Assembly: GCA_964498125.1 (NCBI GenBank)
Contig: CAZCGE010000007.1
Location: 1 to 51,898 of the forward strand
Length of the DNA: 51,898 nucleotides
Reading direction: 5' to 3'
Origin: CAMDBL01 sp964498125
GTDB taxonomy: Bacteria; Pseudomonadota; Alphaproteobacteria; Rhizobiales; Hyphomicrobiaceae
Positions 16,956-24,606 of this stretch are shown here, piece after piece (positions within the stretch are counted from its first letter, which is position 1; each line of letters starts with the position of its first letter). Position numbers and translations under genes: made by a program. The notes below the pieces were generated by a model, which saw nothing but the letters and a program-made list of their open reading frames with translations, did not search any database and was not told where the DNA came from.

Positions 16956-17312
16956 GTGGAGACAAACGACAAGCCCGTTCTTATCTATGCGACGTTTCCG
17001 GATGCTGGGGCCGCGGAGGCGGTGGGCGGCGCACTGATCGATCGCGGGCTCGTCGCCTGTGTCAACATTGTTCCCGGCATGACCTCCATCTACAACTGGC
17101 AAGGCGCGCGCCACCGCGAGACCGAGGTCGTGGCGATCATGAAGACGCGAGCCAGCCTGGCCGAGCGCGTGATCGCCGATGCGCGTGCGCTTCACGCCTA
17201 TGAAAATCCGGCTCTGCTGGTGCTGCCGGTCGAGGGCGGGTCGCAGGCTTTCCTGGATTGGATCATGACGCAGACGGCGACATACCGGTCGGGGTCAGAC
17301 CCAAGGGTCTGA
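16956..17312 (+). CDS. cutA: Divalent-cation tolerance protein CutA
   Basis: A 118-residue protein of the trimeric CutA family, associated with tolerance to copper and other divalent metals. Typical segments are LIYATFPD near the start, GLVACVNIVPG, IYNWQG (the characteristic Trp), ETEVVAIMKT, and ENPALLVLPVEGG. The start is a GTG at 16956, nine bases after GGAGG at 16942. The last eight codons (GSDPRV and neighbours) and the stop lie inside repeat A copy 5, so a repeat insertion has apparently supplied the present C-terminus. The core fold is complete before that point. Confidence 0.88.
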   Translation: METNDKPVLIYATFPDAGAAEAVGGALIDRGLVACVNIVPGMTSIYNWQGARHRETEVVAIMKTRASLAERVIADARALHAYENPALLVLPVEGGSQAFLDWIMTQTATYRSGSDPRV

Positions 17313-17319
17313 TGACCCC
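17291..17319. repeat. Repeat A, copy 5, overlapping the cutA stop codon
   Basis: Left arm GGGGTCAGACCC, loop AA, right arm GGGTCTGA-TG-ACCCC with a 2-3 base insertion. It provides the last codons and stop of cutA and forms the left flank of repeat F. Confidence 0.85.
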
Positions 17320-17516
17320 ATTGGCGCTAACTTAGGTCTGTAGGAGCCCCAACCTATCCTCTGCGTCCCCGGACAAGCGATCCGACCGCGAGGTCGGTAC
17401 GCGATGATCCAGGGTCTTCACCCCTATGAGATGGGGAAGACCCCGGCTCTACGCGGCCACCGCCGCTTCGGCCGGGGACGCAGATCGATAGGTAGCTACC
17501 TTATGTTAGCGCGAAT
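17320..17516. repeat. Repeat F, 197-bp element with terminal inverted repeats
   Basis: The ends ATTGGCGCTAACTTAGG and (inverted) ATTCGCGCTAACATAAGG match imperfectly. Internal arms CTGCGTCCCCGG (about 17360-17372) and its complement (about 17473-17485) and a GGGTCTTC/GGAAGACCC hairpin make it strongly self-complementary. It is flanked on the left by GGGTCTGATGACCCC and on the right by GGGTCTGACCCC, as if inserted in a copy of repeat A. It lies between the convergent cutA and rsmE genes, has no ORF of note, and looks like a non-autonomous (MITE-like) element. Confidence 0.75.
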
Positions 17517-17528
17517 GGGTCTGACCCC
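17517..17528. repeat. Repeat A half-copy, right flank of repeat F
   Basis: GGGTCTGACCCC, one arm only. It is a direct duplicate of the right arm of copy 5 on the other side of repeat F. Confidence 0.8.
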
Positions 17529-17542
17529 TTGGGTATTGCCGA

Positions 17543-18298
17543 TTATCGCCAATCGCCAGCGACGGCGTTGACCAGAGCCAATGCGGCGACGGCAGCGGTG
17601 TCGGCCCGCATGATGCGAGGCCCAAGTGACAGGCGCAGCGCGCCGGGTAACGCAAGCAGCGCGGCGCGTTCACCCGTGCTGAACCCACCTTCCGGCCCGA
17701 TCAGGACCGCGAGCGGGGTTGCCGGCCCGAGCCCGGAAAGGGCAGCGATGGGATCGCCCACCTCGGCGCTTTCGTCGCAGAAAACCAGCCTTCGGCCGCT
17801 GTCCCAGCCCGCAAGGACAGCCTCCAGCCGCTGCGGCTCGGCGACCTCTGGGATGCGCAAGATGCCGCATTGCTCGGCGGCCTCGATCACGTTGGCGCGC
17901 ATGCGCTCGAGATTGACGCGCTCGGGCGTGGTGTGCTGCGTCAACACCGGTCGCAGGCGTGCCGCGCCGAGTTCGGTGGCTTTCTGCACCATGTAGTCGA
18001 GCCGGGTGCGCTTCAAGGGTGCGAACAGGTAATCGATGTCGGGGCCGCCCTGCTGCGGACGGATCTGCTCGCCGATCTGCAGGGAAAGTCGACGCTTGCC
18101 CTCGCGAACCAGCTTGGCGATCCATTCCCCGTGTTGGCCATTGAAGACACGGATCGTGACGCCGTCGCCGAGGCGGAGCACATTGACCAGGTAATTGGTC
18201 TGGGCTTGGCTGCAGGCGACCAGAAGGCCTGCGGCAAGGCCGGCCCCGACGAACAGGCGCTGGGCATTGAAGTCGGGACTGGGCATGGCCGAAGTCAT
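17543..18298 (-). CDS. rsmE: 16S rRNA (uracil-1498-N3)-methyltransferase
   Basis: A 251-residue SPOUT-class methyltransferase that modifies U1498 of 16S rRNA. It shows the N-terminal QRLFVG segment and PUA-like barrel, the central LDYMVQKATELGA (which matches the usual KATELG motif), the SAM knot loop IGPEGGFS (about 200-207), and the closing RADTA motif (231-235). The start at 18298 or a Met four residues later are both possible; neither has a clear ribosome site. It converges on cutA with repeat F between them. A housekeeping gene with intact motifs. Confidence 0.91.
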   Translation of the reverse strand: MTSAMPSPDFNAQRLFVGAGLAAGLLVACSQAQTNYLVNVLRLGDGVTIRVFNGQHGEWIAKLVREGKRRLSLQIGEQIRPQQGGPDIDYLFAPLKRTRLDYMVQKATELGAARLRPVLTQHTTPERVNLERMRANVIEAAEQCGILRIPEVAEPQRLEAVLAGWDSGRRLVFCDESAEVGDPIAALSGLGPATPLAVLIGPEGGFSTGERAALLALPGALRLSLGPRIMRADTAAVAALALVNAVAGDWR

Positions 18299-18415
18299 AG
18301 CAGGCCACCGCCGCAGATGCAGAATACCCCGGCAGCGGACGTGTTCATCGCGTCAGGCAGATCACATGAGCTTGCCGCGGCCGGGGGCCGTGAGGCCAAT
18401 GCCGGCGGCACGAGC

Positions 18416-18901
18416 TCAGCGCCTGACACGGCGGCGTGCCGGCGGGTCTTCCGCCTGGTTGGGGTCGGCGCCACTTTGGGCGCTGGCCGGCGCTGGTCCT
18501 TTGGTCGCCGCCACCGTGCGGCTAGGCTTCTGGCAGTCCGTCAGCCAGACGTCGAAGACCGGGTGCTCCACCGCGTTGAGGCCTGGGCTCTCGGCGAACA
18601 TCCAGCCCGAGAACAGCCGCTTCTGCTTGCCGTCGAGCAGGATTTCCTCCACCTCGACGAACGATGAGGTCTTGGGCGCGTCGGTCGGCGAGCGCGAGTA
18701 GCAGACGCGCGGCGTCACCTTCAAGGCGCCGAATTGGATCGTTTGGCCGAGCGGCACCTCGAGCTGCGAGATGCGGGCCGTCACCTTGTCGAGGGCAGCG
18801 AATACGGCCACCTGGTTGTCGATGCGGTCGGCACGCGCCGGCATGGCGAGGACACACGCCAGCGCGGCAAGGCTCAGCACGGTCGCGGGCAAACGGGTCA
18901 T
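18416..18901 (-). CDS. DUF2155 domain-containing exported protein
   Basis: A 161-residue protein with a signal peptide (hydrophobic residues about 6-20, ALA/ARA-type cleavage near 24). The DUF2155 domain follows: a VAVFAALDKVTARI start, LEVPLGQTIQFG, and two conserved Cys (CYSRSP and TDCQ) that may form a disulfide. The C-terminal 30 residues are low-complexity, Ala/Pro/Arg-rich. Its function is unknown in the family. In alphaproteobacteria it is characteristically beside the NDUFA12-type complex I subunit gene, as here, which supports both calls. Confidence 0.85.
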   Translation of the reverse strand: MTRLPATVLSLAALACVLAMPARADRIDNQVAVFAALDKVTARISQLEVPLGQTIQFGALKVTPRVCYSRSPTDAPKTSSFVEVEEILLDGKQKRLFSGWMFAESPGLNAVEHPVFDVWLTDCQKPSRTVAATKGPAPASAQSGADPNQAEDPPARRRVRR

Positions 18902-19002
18902 GGGTTTAATCGAGCATTTCCGATCAGATGCGGATGCTTAGCACGGACGCGTGGGCAAACAGAGTGTCCGGCAATGGTGGCGGGGGCATGACGCAGGGCT
19001 CG

Positions 19003-19094
19003 GTAGGGTGCAATAGCGAAGCGTATTGCACCACGGTGTTTCCAGTTGGCACCAGCGGCGGTGCAATACGCCCTGTCGGGCTATTGCACCCTAC
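19003..19094. repeat. Repeat D, 92-bp nested palindrome
   Basis: Outer arms GTAGGGTGCAATAG and its exact complement (14 bp), inner arms GCGTATTGCACC (19021-19032) and complement (19060-19071). It separates DUF2155 from NDUFA12. Its right end contains the stop codon of the NDUFA12 gene (complement of CTA at 19091-19093). Confidence 0.88.
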
Positions 19095-19498
19095 GCTCCT
19101 GGCTCCGGCTTCCACGCCTTGTAGTCGCCAGTGGCCTTCGGTCGCTGCCCAGCCGCCAGGATCGAACCGGCCGGACGATAGGCGTCGGGCGTGCCGGTCA
19201 TGTTCATGCGGTGCGGCTGCTGCCAGGGCCGGGGCGTATAGCTCTCCTCGGTTGGCGGCGTGTCGACAGTATAGTGCAGCCAGCCGTGCCAGTCGGGTGA
19301 AACTTTGGAGGCGTCGGCGAGGTCCTGGTAGATCACCCAGCGCCGCGGCACGCCGAGCGGGCCAACACCGCGCTTCTGCACGAAATAGCGATTGCCCAGC
19401 TCGTCGTTCCCGACATAGCGGCCCTGCCAAAACAGCGTGCAGCGCGTGCCCCAGGTGTTACCGCCCCACCAGCTGAAGATTTCGGCGAACATGCGCAT
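19091..19498 (-). CDS. NADH:ubiquinone oxidoreductase 17.2 kDa (NDUFA12-type) accessory subunit
   Basis: A 135-residue accessory subunit of respiratory complex I, homologous to mitochondrial NDUFA12/B17.2 and found mainly in alphaproteobacteria. Landmarks are the aromatic EIFSWWGGNTWGT start, GRYVGNDELGNRYF, RRWVIYQ, WHGWLHYTVDTPPTEE, and the YTPRPWQQPHRMNMTGT tail. The frame opens further upstream (to 19525) but homology begins at the MRMFAEIF segment, so 19498 was chosen; 19492 is also possible. It is encoded far from any nuo operon, as is usual for this subunit. The stop lies in repeat D. Confidence 0.9.
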   Translation of the reverse strand: MRMFAEIFSWWGGNTWGTRCTLFWQGRYVGNDELGNRYFVQKRGVGPLGVPRRWVIYQDLADASKVSPDWHGWLHYTVDTPPTEESYTPRPWQQPHRMNMTGTPDAYRPAGSILAAGQRPKATGDYKAWKPEPGA

Positions 19499-20117
19499 GT
19501 TTGTAGGGCTCCGGACGGCCATCACGTGCTGCCGTCCGCTTTACAGAGGCGCACCTTCCGTGTCCAGGGCACTGTTCAGCGCGTCCTTCATGTCACACTG
19601 TGGTGGAATGGAATCGGCCTAAGTTGACGGCTGGAGAATGATGCTGGTTTTGCACCCCGTGTTTCTCCACCGCCGGCATCAGGCGGCCACGACTAGGTCT
19701 GGGTGCAACGGCATCTGAAATGGTACACACATTCTCCACAGGATGTCAGATGGTAGCCCACAATAAATCAACATCTAGTATGGGTACGACAGGCAACATA
19801 CAAAGTCTTTGGCAAGCCGTCTCGAATCGGACAATTTCGTGACGGTCGGGTGAAGCCGGGGGAAGGGTTCACGTCGAAGCCTGGCGGCAGAGTTTGTATC
19901 ATCCTTTGGGGCTGTGTTCTTGGACACCGCTGCCGCAGGCCAGTTTCCGTTCGAAACCAGTCTCCGTTTCAAGTTTGCGTCTTACGACCTGCTGCCATGT
20001 GTCGGCGCGGGCAGGACTGGTGTGTGCCCCGTGTGGGGTGGTGTGCGTCGAGAACATGCGGCCCAGACGTGTGGAGTCGGTCCGCCCCAATGACAAAATG
20101 ACGATACCGGGGGCACT
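19499..20117. other. Long nrdJ upstream region, no gene supported
   Basis: About 600 bp with only short frames. It is less GC-rich in parts (19740-19800). An imperfect dyad ACATTCT-CCAC-AGGATGT is near 19727-19745. I searched for a cobalamin riboswitch and for paired NrdR boxes, which would make sense before a B12-dependent reductase, and could not convince myself of either. The nrdJ promoter must lie here. Confidence 0.4.
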
Positions 20118-23100
20118 ATGAAGATCACGCGGCGCTTTACCGAGGCCGGAAAGTCACCTTACGAGAAGATCCCATTCCGCCGCGCTCTGTCCGAGATCAA
20201 GAATCCGGACGGTTCTGTCGTATTCCGCCTCGACGGCCTCATGGTGCCCGAGCACTGGAGCCAGGTCGCAGCCGACATCCTGGCGCAGAAGTATTTCCGC
20301 AAGGCCGGTGTGCCCAAGCGGTTGAAGCGTGCCGAGGAGACGCAGGTGCCGTCTTGGCTGTGGCGCTCGACGGCGGATGAGCGCGCACTGGCCGATCTGA
20401 CCGAGAATGAGCGCCTGGGCGGCGAGACCGATGCGCGGCAGGTGTTCGATCGTCTCGCCGGCACGTGGACGTATTGGGGCTGGAAGGGCGGGTATTTCAG
20501 CAGCGAGGAAGATGCGCGCGCATTCTTCGACGAGCACCGCTACATGCTGGCGATGCAGTATGGCGCACCCAACAGCCCGCAGTGGTTCAACACCGGCCTA
20601 CATTGGGCCTATGGCATTGATGGCCCTGGCCAAGGCCATTTCTACGTCGACCACGTCACTGGGCAATTGACGTCTTCGGCCTCGGCCTACGAGCACCCCC
20701 AGCCACACGCCTGCTTCATTCAGTCGGTCGCCGACGATCTCGTCAACGAGAACGGCATCATGGACCTGTGGGTGCGCGAGGCGCGCCTGTTCAAGTACGG
20801 GTCCGGCACCGGCTCCAATTTCTCGGCGCTGCGTGGCGCCGACGAGAAGCTGTCTGGCGGCGGTCGCTCCTCGGGGCTGATGAGTTTCCTCAAGATCGGC
20901 GATCGCGCCGCCGGCGCCATCAAGTCGGGCGGCACGACACGGCGCGCCGCCAAGATGGTGGTGGTCGACGTCGATCATCCCGACATCGAGGAGTACATCA
21001 ACTGGAAGGTGCGCGAGGAGCAGAAGGTTGCGGCTCTCGTCACCGGCTCGAAGATTTGCCAGAAGCGCCTGAAGGCGATCATGAAGGCCTGCGTCAACTG
21101 CGAGGCGGAGGGCGATGCCTGTTTCGATCCGGGCAAGAACCCCAAGCTCAAGGCCACCATCAAAGATGCGCGCCGCGACCAGGTGCCGAGCAACACGATC
21201 TTGCGCGTCATCCAGTTCGCCAAGCAGGGCTACAAGGAGATCGAGTTCGAGACCTACGACACCGATTGGGATTCGGAGGCCTATCTGACGGTCTCGGGCC
21301 AGAACTCGAACAACTCGGTGCGCGTCACCGACGAATTCCTGACCGCGGTTGGCGACGATAAGGACTGGGAGCTCAAGGCTCGCCTCAGTGGCAAGGTCGT
21401 CAAGACCCTCAAGGCGCGCGAGCTGTGGGACCAGATCGGGCATGCCGCCTGGGCATCGGCCGATCCCGGCATCCAGTTCCACACCACCATCAACGACTGG
21501 CACACCTGCCCGAATTCGGGGCCGATCCGGGCGTCGAATCCGTGTTCGGAGTATATGTTCCTCGATGACACGGCGTGCAACCTGGCGTCGTTGAATTTGA
21601 TGCTGTTCCGGAAGCGGAAATCGGAAATCGGAAATCGGAAATCGGATGACGTCGGACTTCCGACTTCCGACTTCCGACTTCCCACTGCACTTTTCGACAC
21701 CGAATCCTTCGAGCACGCCTGCCGGCTGTGGACGATCGTGCTGGAAATCTCGGTGCTGATGGCGCAGTTTCCCTCCCGCCAGATCGCCGAGCTCAGCTAT
21801 CGCTACCGCACGCTGGGCCTGGGCTTCGCCAATATCGGCGGCCTGCTGATGGCCTCGGGTATTGCCTACGACAGCGACGAGGGCCGGGCCATTTGCGGCG
21901 CCATCTCGGCGGTGATGACGGGCGTGTCCTATGCCACCAGCGCGGAGATGGCAGCCGAGATCGGACCGTTCCCGGGCTATGCCGACAATGCGGCCGAAAT
22001 GCTGCGGGTGATCCGCAACCACCGCAAGGCAGCCTATGGCGAGAGCACGGGCTACGAGAAGCTGTCGATCGCGCCCGTGCCGCTCGACCACGCCTCCGGC
22101 CGCGACAAGTCGCTCGTCGAGGCGGCGATGCGTGCCTGGGACCGGGCCATCGACCTGGGCCAGCGCCACGGCTATCGCAACGCGCAGGCGACCGTGATCG
22201 CGCCCACCGGCACGATCGGTCTGGTGATGGACTGCGACACCACCGGCATCGAGCCCGACTTCGCCCTGGTCAAGTTCAAGAAGCTGGCCGGCGGCGGCTA
22301 CTTCAAGATCATCAACCAGGCGGTGCCCGCGGCCTTGCGTGCGCTCGGCTATCGCGAAAGCGAATTGGCCGAGATCGAGGTCTACGCCGTCGGCCATGCT
22401 TCGCTCAAGCAGGCGCCGGCCATCAACCATGCGACCTTGAAGACCAAGGGCTTCACGGACGAGATCCTGGCGAAAGTCGAGTCGCAACTGGCCACCGCCT
22501 TCGACATCAAGTTCGTGTTCAATCGGTGGACGATCGGCGAGGCTTTTCTGACCGAGGGGCTGAAAGTGCCGCTGGAGAAGATCAACGAGCCGGCCTTCGA
22601 TCTGCTGACGCACCTCGGTTTCTCGAAGAAGGACATCGAAGCCGCCAACGAGCACGTCTGCGGTGCGATGACGCTGGAAGGCGCGCCGCACATCAAGGCC
22701 GAGCATCTGCCGGTGTTCGACTGCGCCAATCCGTGCGGCCGCAAGGGCAAGCGCTATCTCTCGGTCAACAGTCACATCGACATGATGGCGGCGTCGCAGC
22801 CGTTCATTTCCGGCGCCATTTCCAAGACCATCAACATGCCGAATGACGCCACGGTGGATGAATGCAAGGAGTCCTATCTGCGCTCGTGGCGCAAGGCGCT
22901 GAAGGCCAACGCCCTTTATCGCGATGGCTCCAAGCTCAGTCAGCCGTTGAATTCGCAGGTTCTCGGCGAGACCGACGAGGAGCAGGAGGCCGCCGCCGAA
23001 CAGATGCTGGCCGACAAGCCGATGAACCAGCGTGCGACGATCGCGGCCGAGCGCATCGTCGAGCGGATCATCGAGCGCGTGCGCTCGCAGGAGCGCGAGA

Positions 23101-23915
23101 AGCTGCCCGGCCGGCGCAAGGGCTACACGCAGAAGGCCTCGGTCGGCGGCCACAAGGTCTACCTGCGCACCGGCGAGTACGACAACGGGCAACTCGGCGA
23201 AATCTTCATCGACATGCACAAGGAAGGCGCCGCCTTCCGCTCGCTGATGAACAATTTCGCCATCGCCATCTCGCTGGGCTTGCAATACGGCGTCCCGCTT
23301 GAGGAGTACGTGGAGGCCTTCACCTTCACGCGCTTCGAGCCGGCGGGCCTGGTGCAGGGCAACGAGACGATCAAGAACGCCACCTCGATCCTCGACTACA
23401 TCTTCCGCGAGTTGGCCGTCTCCTACCTGGCGCGGCATGATCTGGCGCACGTCGATCCGCGCGAGATCGTCGGCGAGACCGGGCTTGGCTCTTCGGATCA
23501 GCAGACGGATGCGGATCTCGACATCGAGATGCCGGCGCAGAAGTACGTGTCGATGGGGTTGGTGCGCGGCCACTTGGCCGGGCGGATCGGCCAACGCAGC
23601 GGTGGCGTCGATGCGGGGGAGGGCAGCAGCGTGACGGCGGTCGGCATCATGCAGGAGCAGGTGACGACGGCTTTCGTTGGCCGCACCGACGGCGCCACCG
23701 CACTGAAGGACGAGACTGAGCTGTACGCCAAGGTGACCGTGACGCAGGCCTCGGCGGCGCAACGGGCGGCATCGCGCGACAAGGACCGCCGCGCCGAGGC
23801 CAAGCTGCGCGGCTTCGAGGGCGAATCCTGCCACGAGTGCCACAACTTCACGCTGGTGCGTAACGGCACGTGTTTGAAGTGCGATACCTGCGGCAGCACG
23901 AGCGGGTGCAGTTGA
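20118..23915 (+). CDS. nrdJ: Vitamin B12-dependent (class II) ribonucleotide reductase
   Basis: A 1265-residue adenosylcobalamin-dependent ribonucleoside-diphosphate reductase of the long alphaproteobacterial type. Visible are NPCSEYMFLDDTACNLASLNL-type active-site sequence (split around residue 475-495), PTGTIGLVMDCDTTGIEP (about 700-717), and a C-terminal zinc/redox tail with CHECHNF and CLKCDTCGSTSGC. Around residues 500-522 the frame reads through a heptamer repeat hairpin (21615-21682) coding KSEIGNRKS...SDFRLPT, which is not part of the normal family sequence; it falls in a poorly conserved loop after the active-site strand and keeps the frame. The gene stands alone, followed at 6 bp by repeat A copy 6. 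Confidence 0.93.
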   Translation: MKITRRFTEAGKSPYEKIPFRRALSEIKNPDGSVVFRLDGLMVPEHWSQVAADILAQKYFRKAGVPKRLKRAEETQVPSWLWRSTADERALADLTENERLGGETDARQVFDRLAGTWTYWGWKGGYFSSEEDARAFFDEHRYMLAMQYGAPNSPQWFNTGLHWAYGIDGPGQGHFYVDHVTGQLTSSASAYEHPQPHACFIQSVADDLVNENGIMDLWVREARLFKYGSGTGSNFSALRGADEKLSGGGRSSGLMSFLKIGDRAAGAIKSGGTTRRAAKMVVVDVDHPDIEEYINWKVREEQKVAALVTGSKICQKRLKAIMKACVNCEAEGDACFDPGKNPKLKATIKDARRDQVPSNTILRVIQFAKQGYKEIEFETYDTDWDSEAYLTVSGQNSNNSVRVTDEFLTAVGDDKDWELKARLSGKVVKTLKARELWDQIGHAAWASADPGIQFHTTINDWHTCPNSGPIRASNPCSEYMFLDDTACNLASLNLMLFRKRKSEIGNRKSDDVGLPTSDFRLPTALFDTESFEHACRLWTIVLEISVLMAQFPSRQIAELSYRYRTLGLGFANIGGLLMASGIAYDSDEGRAICGAISAVMTGVSYATSAEMAAEIGPFPGYADNAAEMLRVIRNHRKAAYGESTGYEKLSIAPVPLDHASGRDKSLVEAAMRAWDRAIDLGQRHGYRNAQATVIAPTGTIGLVMDCDTTGIEPDFALVKFKKLAGGGYFKIINQAVPAALRALGYRESELAEIEVYAVGHASLKQAPAINHATLKTKGFTDEILAKVESQLATAFDIKFVFNRWTIGEAFLTEGLKVPLEKINEPAFDLLTHLGFSKKDIEAANEHVCGAMTLEGAPHIKAEHLPVFDCANPCGRKGKRYLSVNSHIDMMAASQPFISGAISKTINMPNDATVDECKESYLRSWRKALKANALYRDGSKLSQPLNSQVLGETDEEQEAAAEQMLADKPMNQRATIAAERIVERIIERVRSQEREKLPGRRKGYTQKASVGGHKVYLRTGEYDNGQLGEIFIDMHKEGAAFRSLMNNFAIAISLGLQYGVPLEEYVEAFTFTRFEPAGLVQGNETIKNATSILDYIFRELAVSYLARHDLAHVDPREIVGETGLGSSDQQTDADLDIEMPAQKYVSMGLVRGHLAGRIGQRSGGVDAGEGSSVTAVGIMQEQVTTAFVGRTDGATALKDETELYAKVTVTQASAAQRAASRDKDRRAEAKLRGFEGESCHECHNFTLVRNGTCLKCDTCGSTSGCS
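21615..21682. repeat. In-frame heptamer repeat hairpin inside nrdJ
   Basis: Four tandem CGGAAAT units (21615-21642), a short spacer, then four tandem GACTTCC units (21655-21682). The two arms are inverted versions of each other with one mismatch per heptamer, so the whole folds into a long stem. It adds roughly two dozen residues to NrdJ without breaking the frame. Confidence 0.92.
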
Positions 23916-23921
23916 ACGGTT

Positions 23922-23974
23922 GGGGTCAGACGCGTCCATGCGTAGCATGGCTGCGCCATGACGGGTCTGACCCC
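23922..23974. repeat. Repeat A, copy 6 (spread arms), downstream of nrdJ
   Basis: GGGGTCAGAC (23922-23931) pairs with GTCTGACCCC (23965-23974). The 33-bp interior has its own CATG-rich partial dyads. It starts 6 bp after the nrdJ stop and ends 17 bp before the 3' end of the convergent small gene, so it could serve as a bidirectional terminator. Confidence 0.8.
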
Positions 23975-23990
23975 GCACACCGCCACCCCA

Positions 23991-24290
23991 TCACCAGCAC
24001 ACGCGCCGGCATTCCTTGATGGGGCCGACGTATTCGCACTTGGTGCGGCAGCGCGCATAAGGGTTGCGTTCGGAGGGGCCGGAGCGGACCATTCGGCAAT
24101 ATGGCCCGCTGTGGCGATGCCAGCCGTCGTGGCTGTCTTGCGCCGAGCGATGGCAGTTGTGCACGGGCGTGATCAGCGAGAGGGCGGCCGAGTCGGGGAC
24201 ATCGAGGGTGCCCAGAGGCGCTGCTTGCACGGGCATCACGAGCAGCAGGCCGAACAAGGCCGCCAGACGTAGAGCGATCCGAGGACGCAT
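23991..24290 (-). CDS. Small secreted cysteine-rich protein (unknown)
   Basis: A 99-residue protein with a good signal peptide (MRPRIALRL then a hydrophobic core, cleavage after VQA near residue 24). The mature part is His- and Cys-rich (about six Cys, including CHRSAQ, YCRM, RCRTKCEY and CRRVC), suggesting disulfides or metal binding in the periplasm. A GGAG ribosome site lies ahead of the ATG at 24290. I do not recognise a family. It converges on nrdJ. A longer frame upstream (to 24386) is rejected because the signal peptide would then be internal. Confidence 0.6.
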   Translation of the reverse strand: MRPRIALRLAALFGLLLVMPVQAAPLGTLDVPDSAALSLITPVHNCHRSAQDSHDGWHRHSGPYCRMVRSGPSERNPYARCRTKCEYVGPIKECRRVCW

Positions 24291-24504
24291 TGTGATCTCC
24301 ATCGAGAGCGATTGCACGTTGCTATCATTAGGCCATTTCGATGGTGAATGAAGCCTTAACAAGGCTCGGAGGATCGCGCTGACCAACGAGGGCGCCCGCG
24401 CGCTCGCCGCCCACGTCAGCGAAGTCAGGCCGTGCCATAACTTGAACAGCCTTGCGGACCTCGCCGCGGCGCTCGGCGAGCGGCCCTGATCGAGCGGATT
24501 GCTC

Positions 24505-24606
24505 AGCAGGCATTCATTGGATGCCCTGCGAATGCCTGCTTTGAGTCTTTTGTTTTCGCAGAGTTTTATCCAAAAACCGGGAAGGCCACTTTTGGGAACT
24601 CTGCTC
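24505..24606. repeat. Diverged relative of repeat B (double hairpin)
   Basis: The first hairpin has arms AGCAGGCATTC (24505-24515) and exact complement (24530-24540). A T-rich linker GTCTTTTGTTTTCGCA follows, then a second hairpin GCAGAGTT...AACTCTGC with interior CCAAAAACCGG...CCACTTTTGG. The order of hairpin, linker, and CCGG-containing hairpin equals repeat B although the stem sequences differ. Its end touches the stop codon of the gene at 24605. The rest of the 314-bp gap (24291-24504) shows no gene. Confidence 0.7.

Noticed and set aside
19499..20117. Cobalamin riboswitch or NrdR boxes before nrdJ
   Set aside because: No recognisable B12 box or paired 16-bp NrdR sites could be found by eye; only a weak dyad near 19727.
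20598..23978. A 1126-codon open frame antisense to nrdJ
   Set aside because: It is the mirror of a high-GC gene. The amino-acid content is dominated by Arg, Leu, Asp, Gly, Ala and Val, there is no domain, and the sense strand codes an obvious NrdJ.
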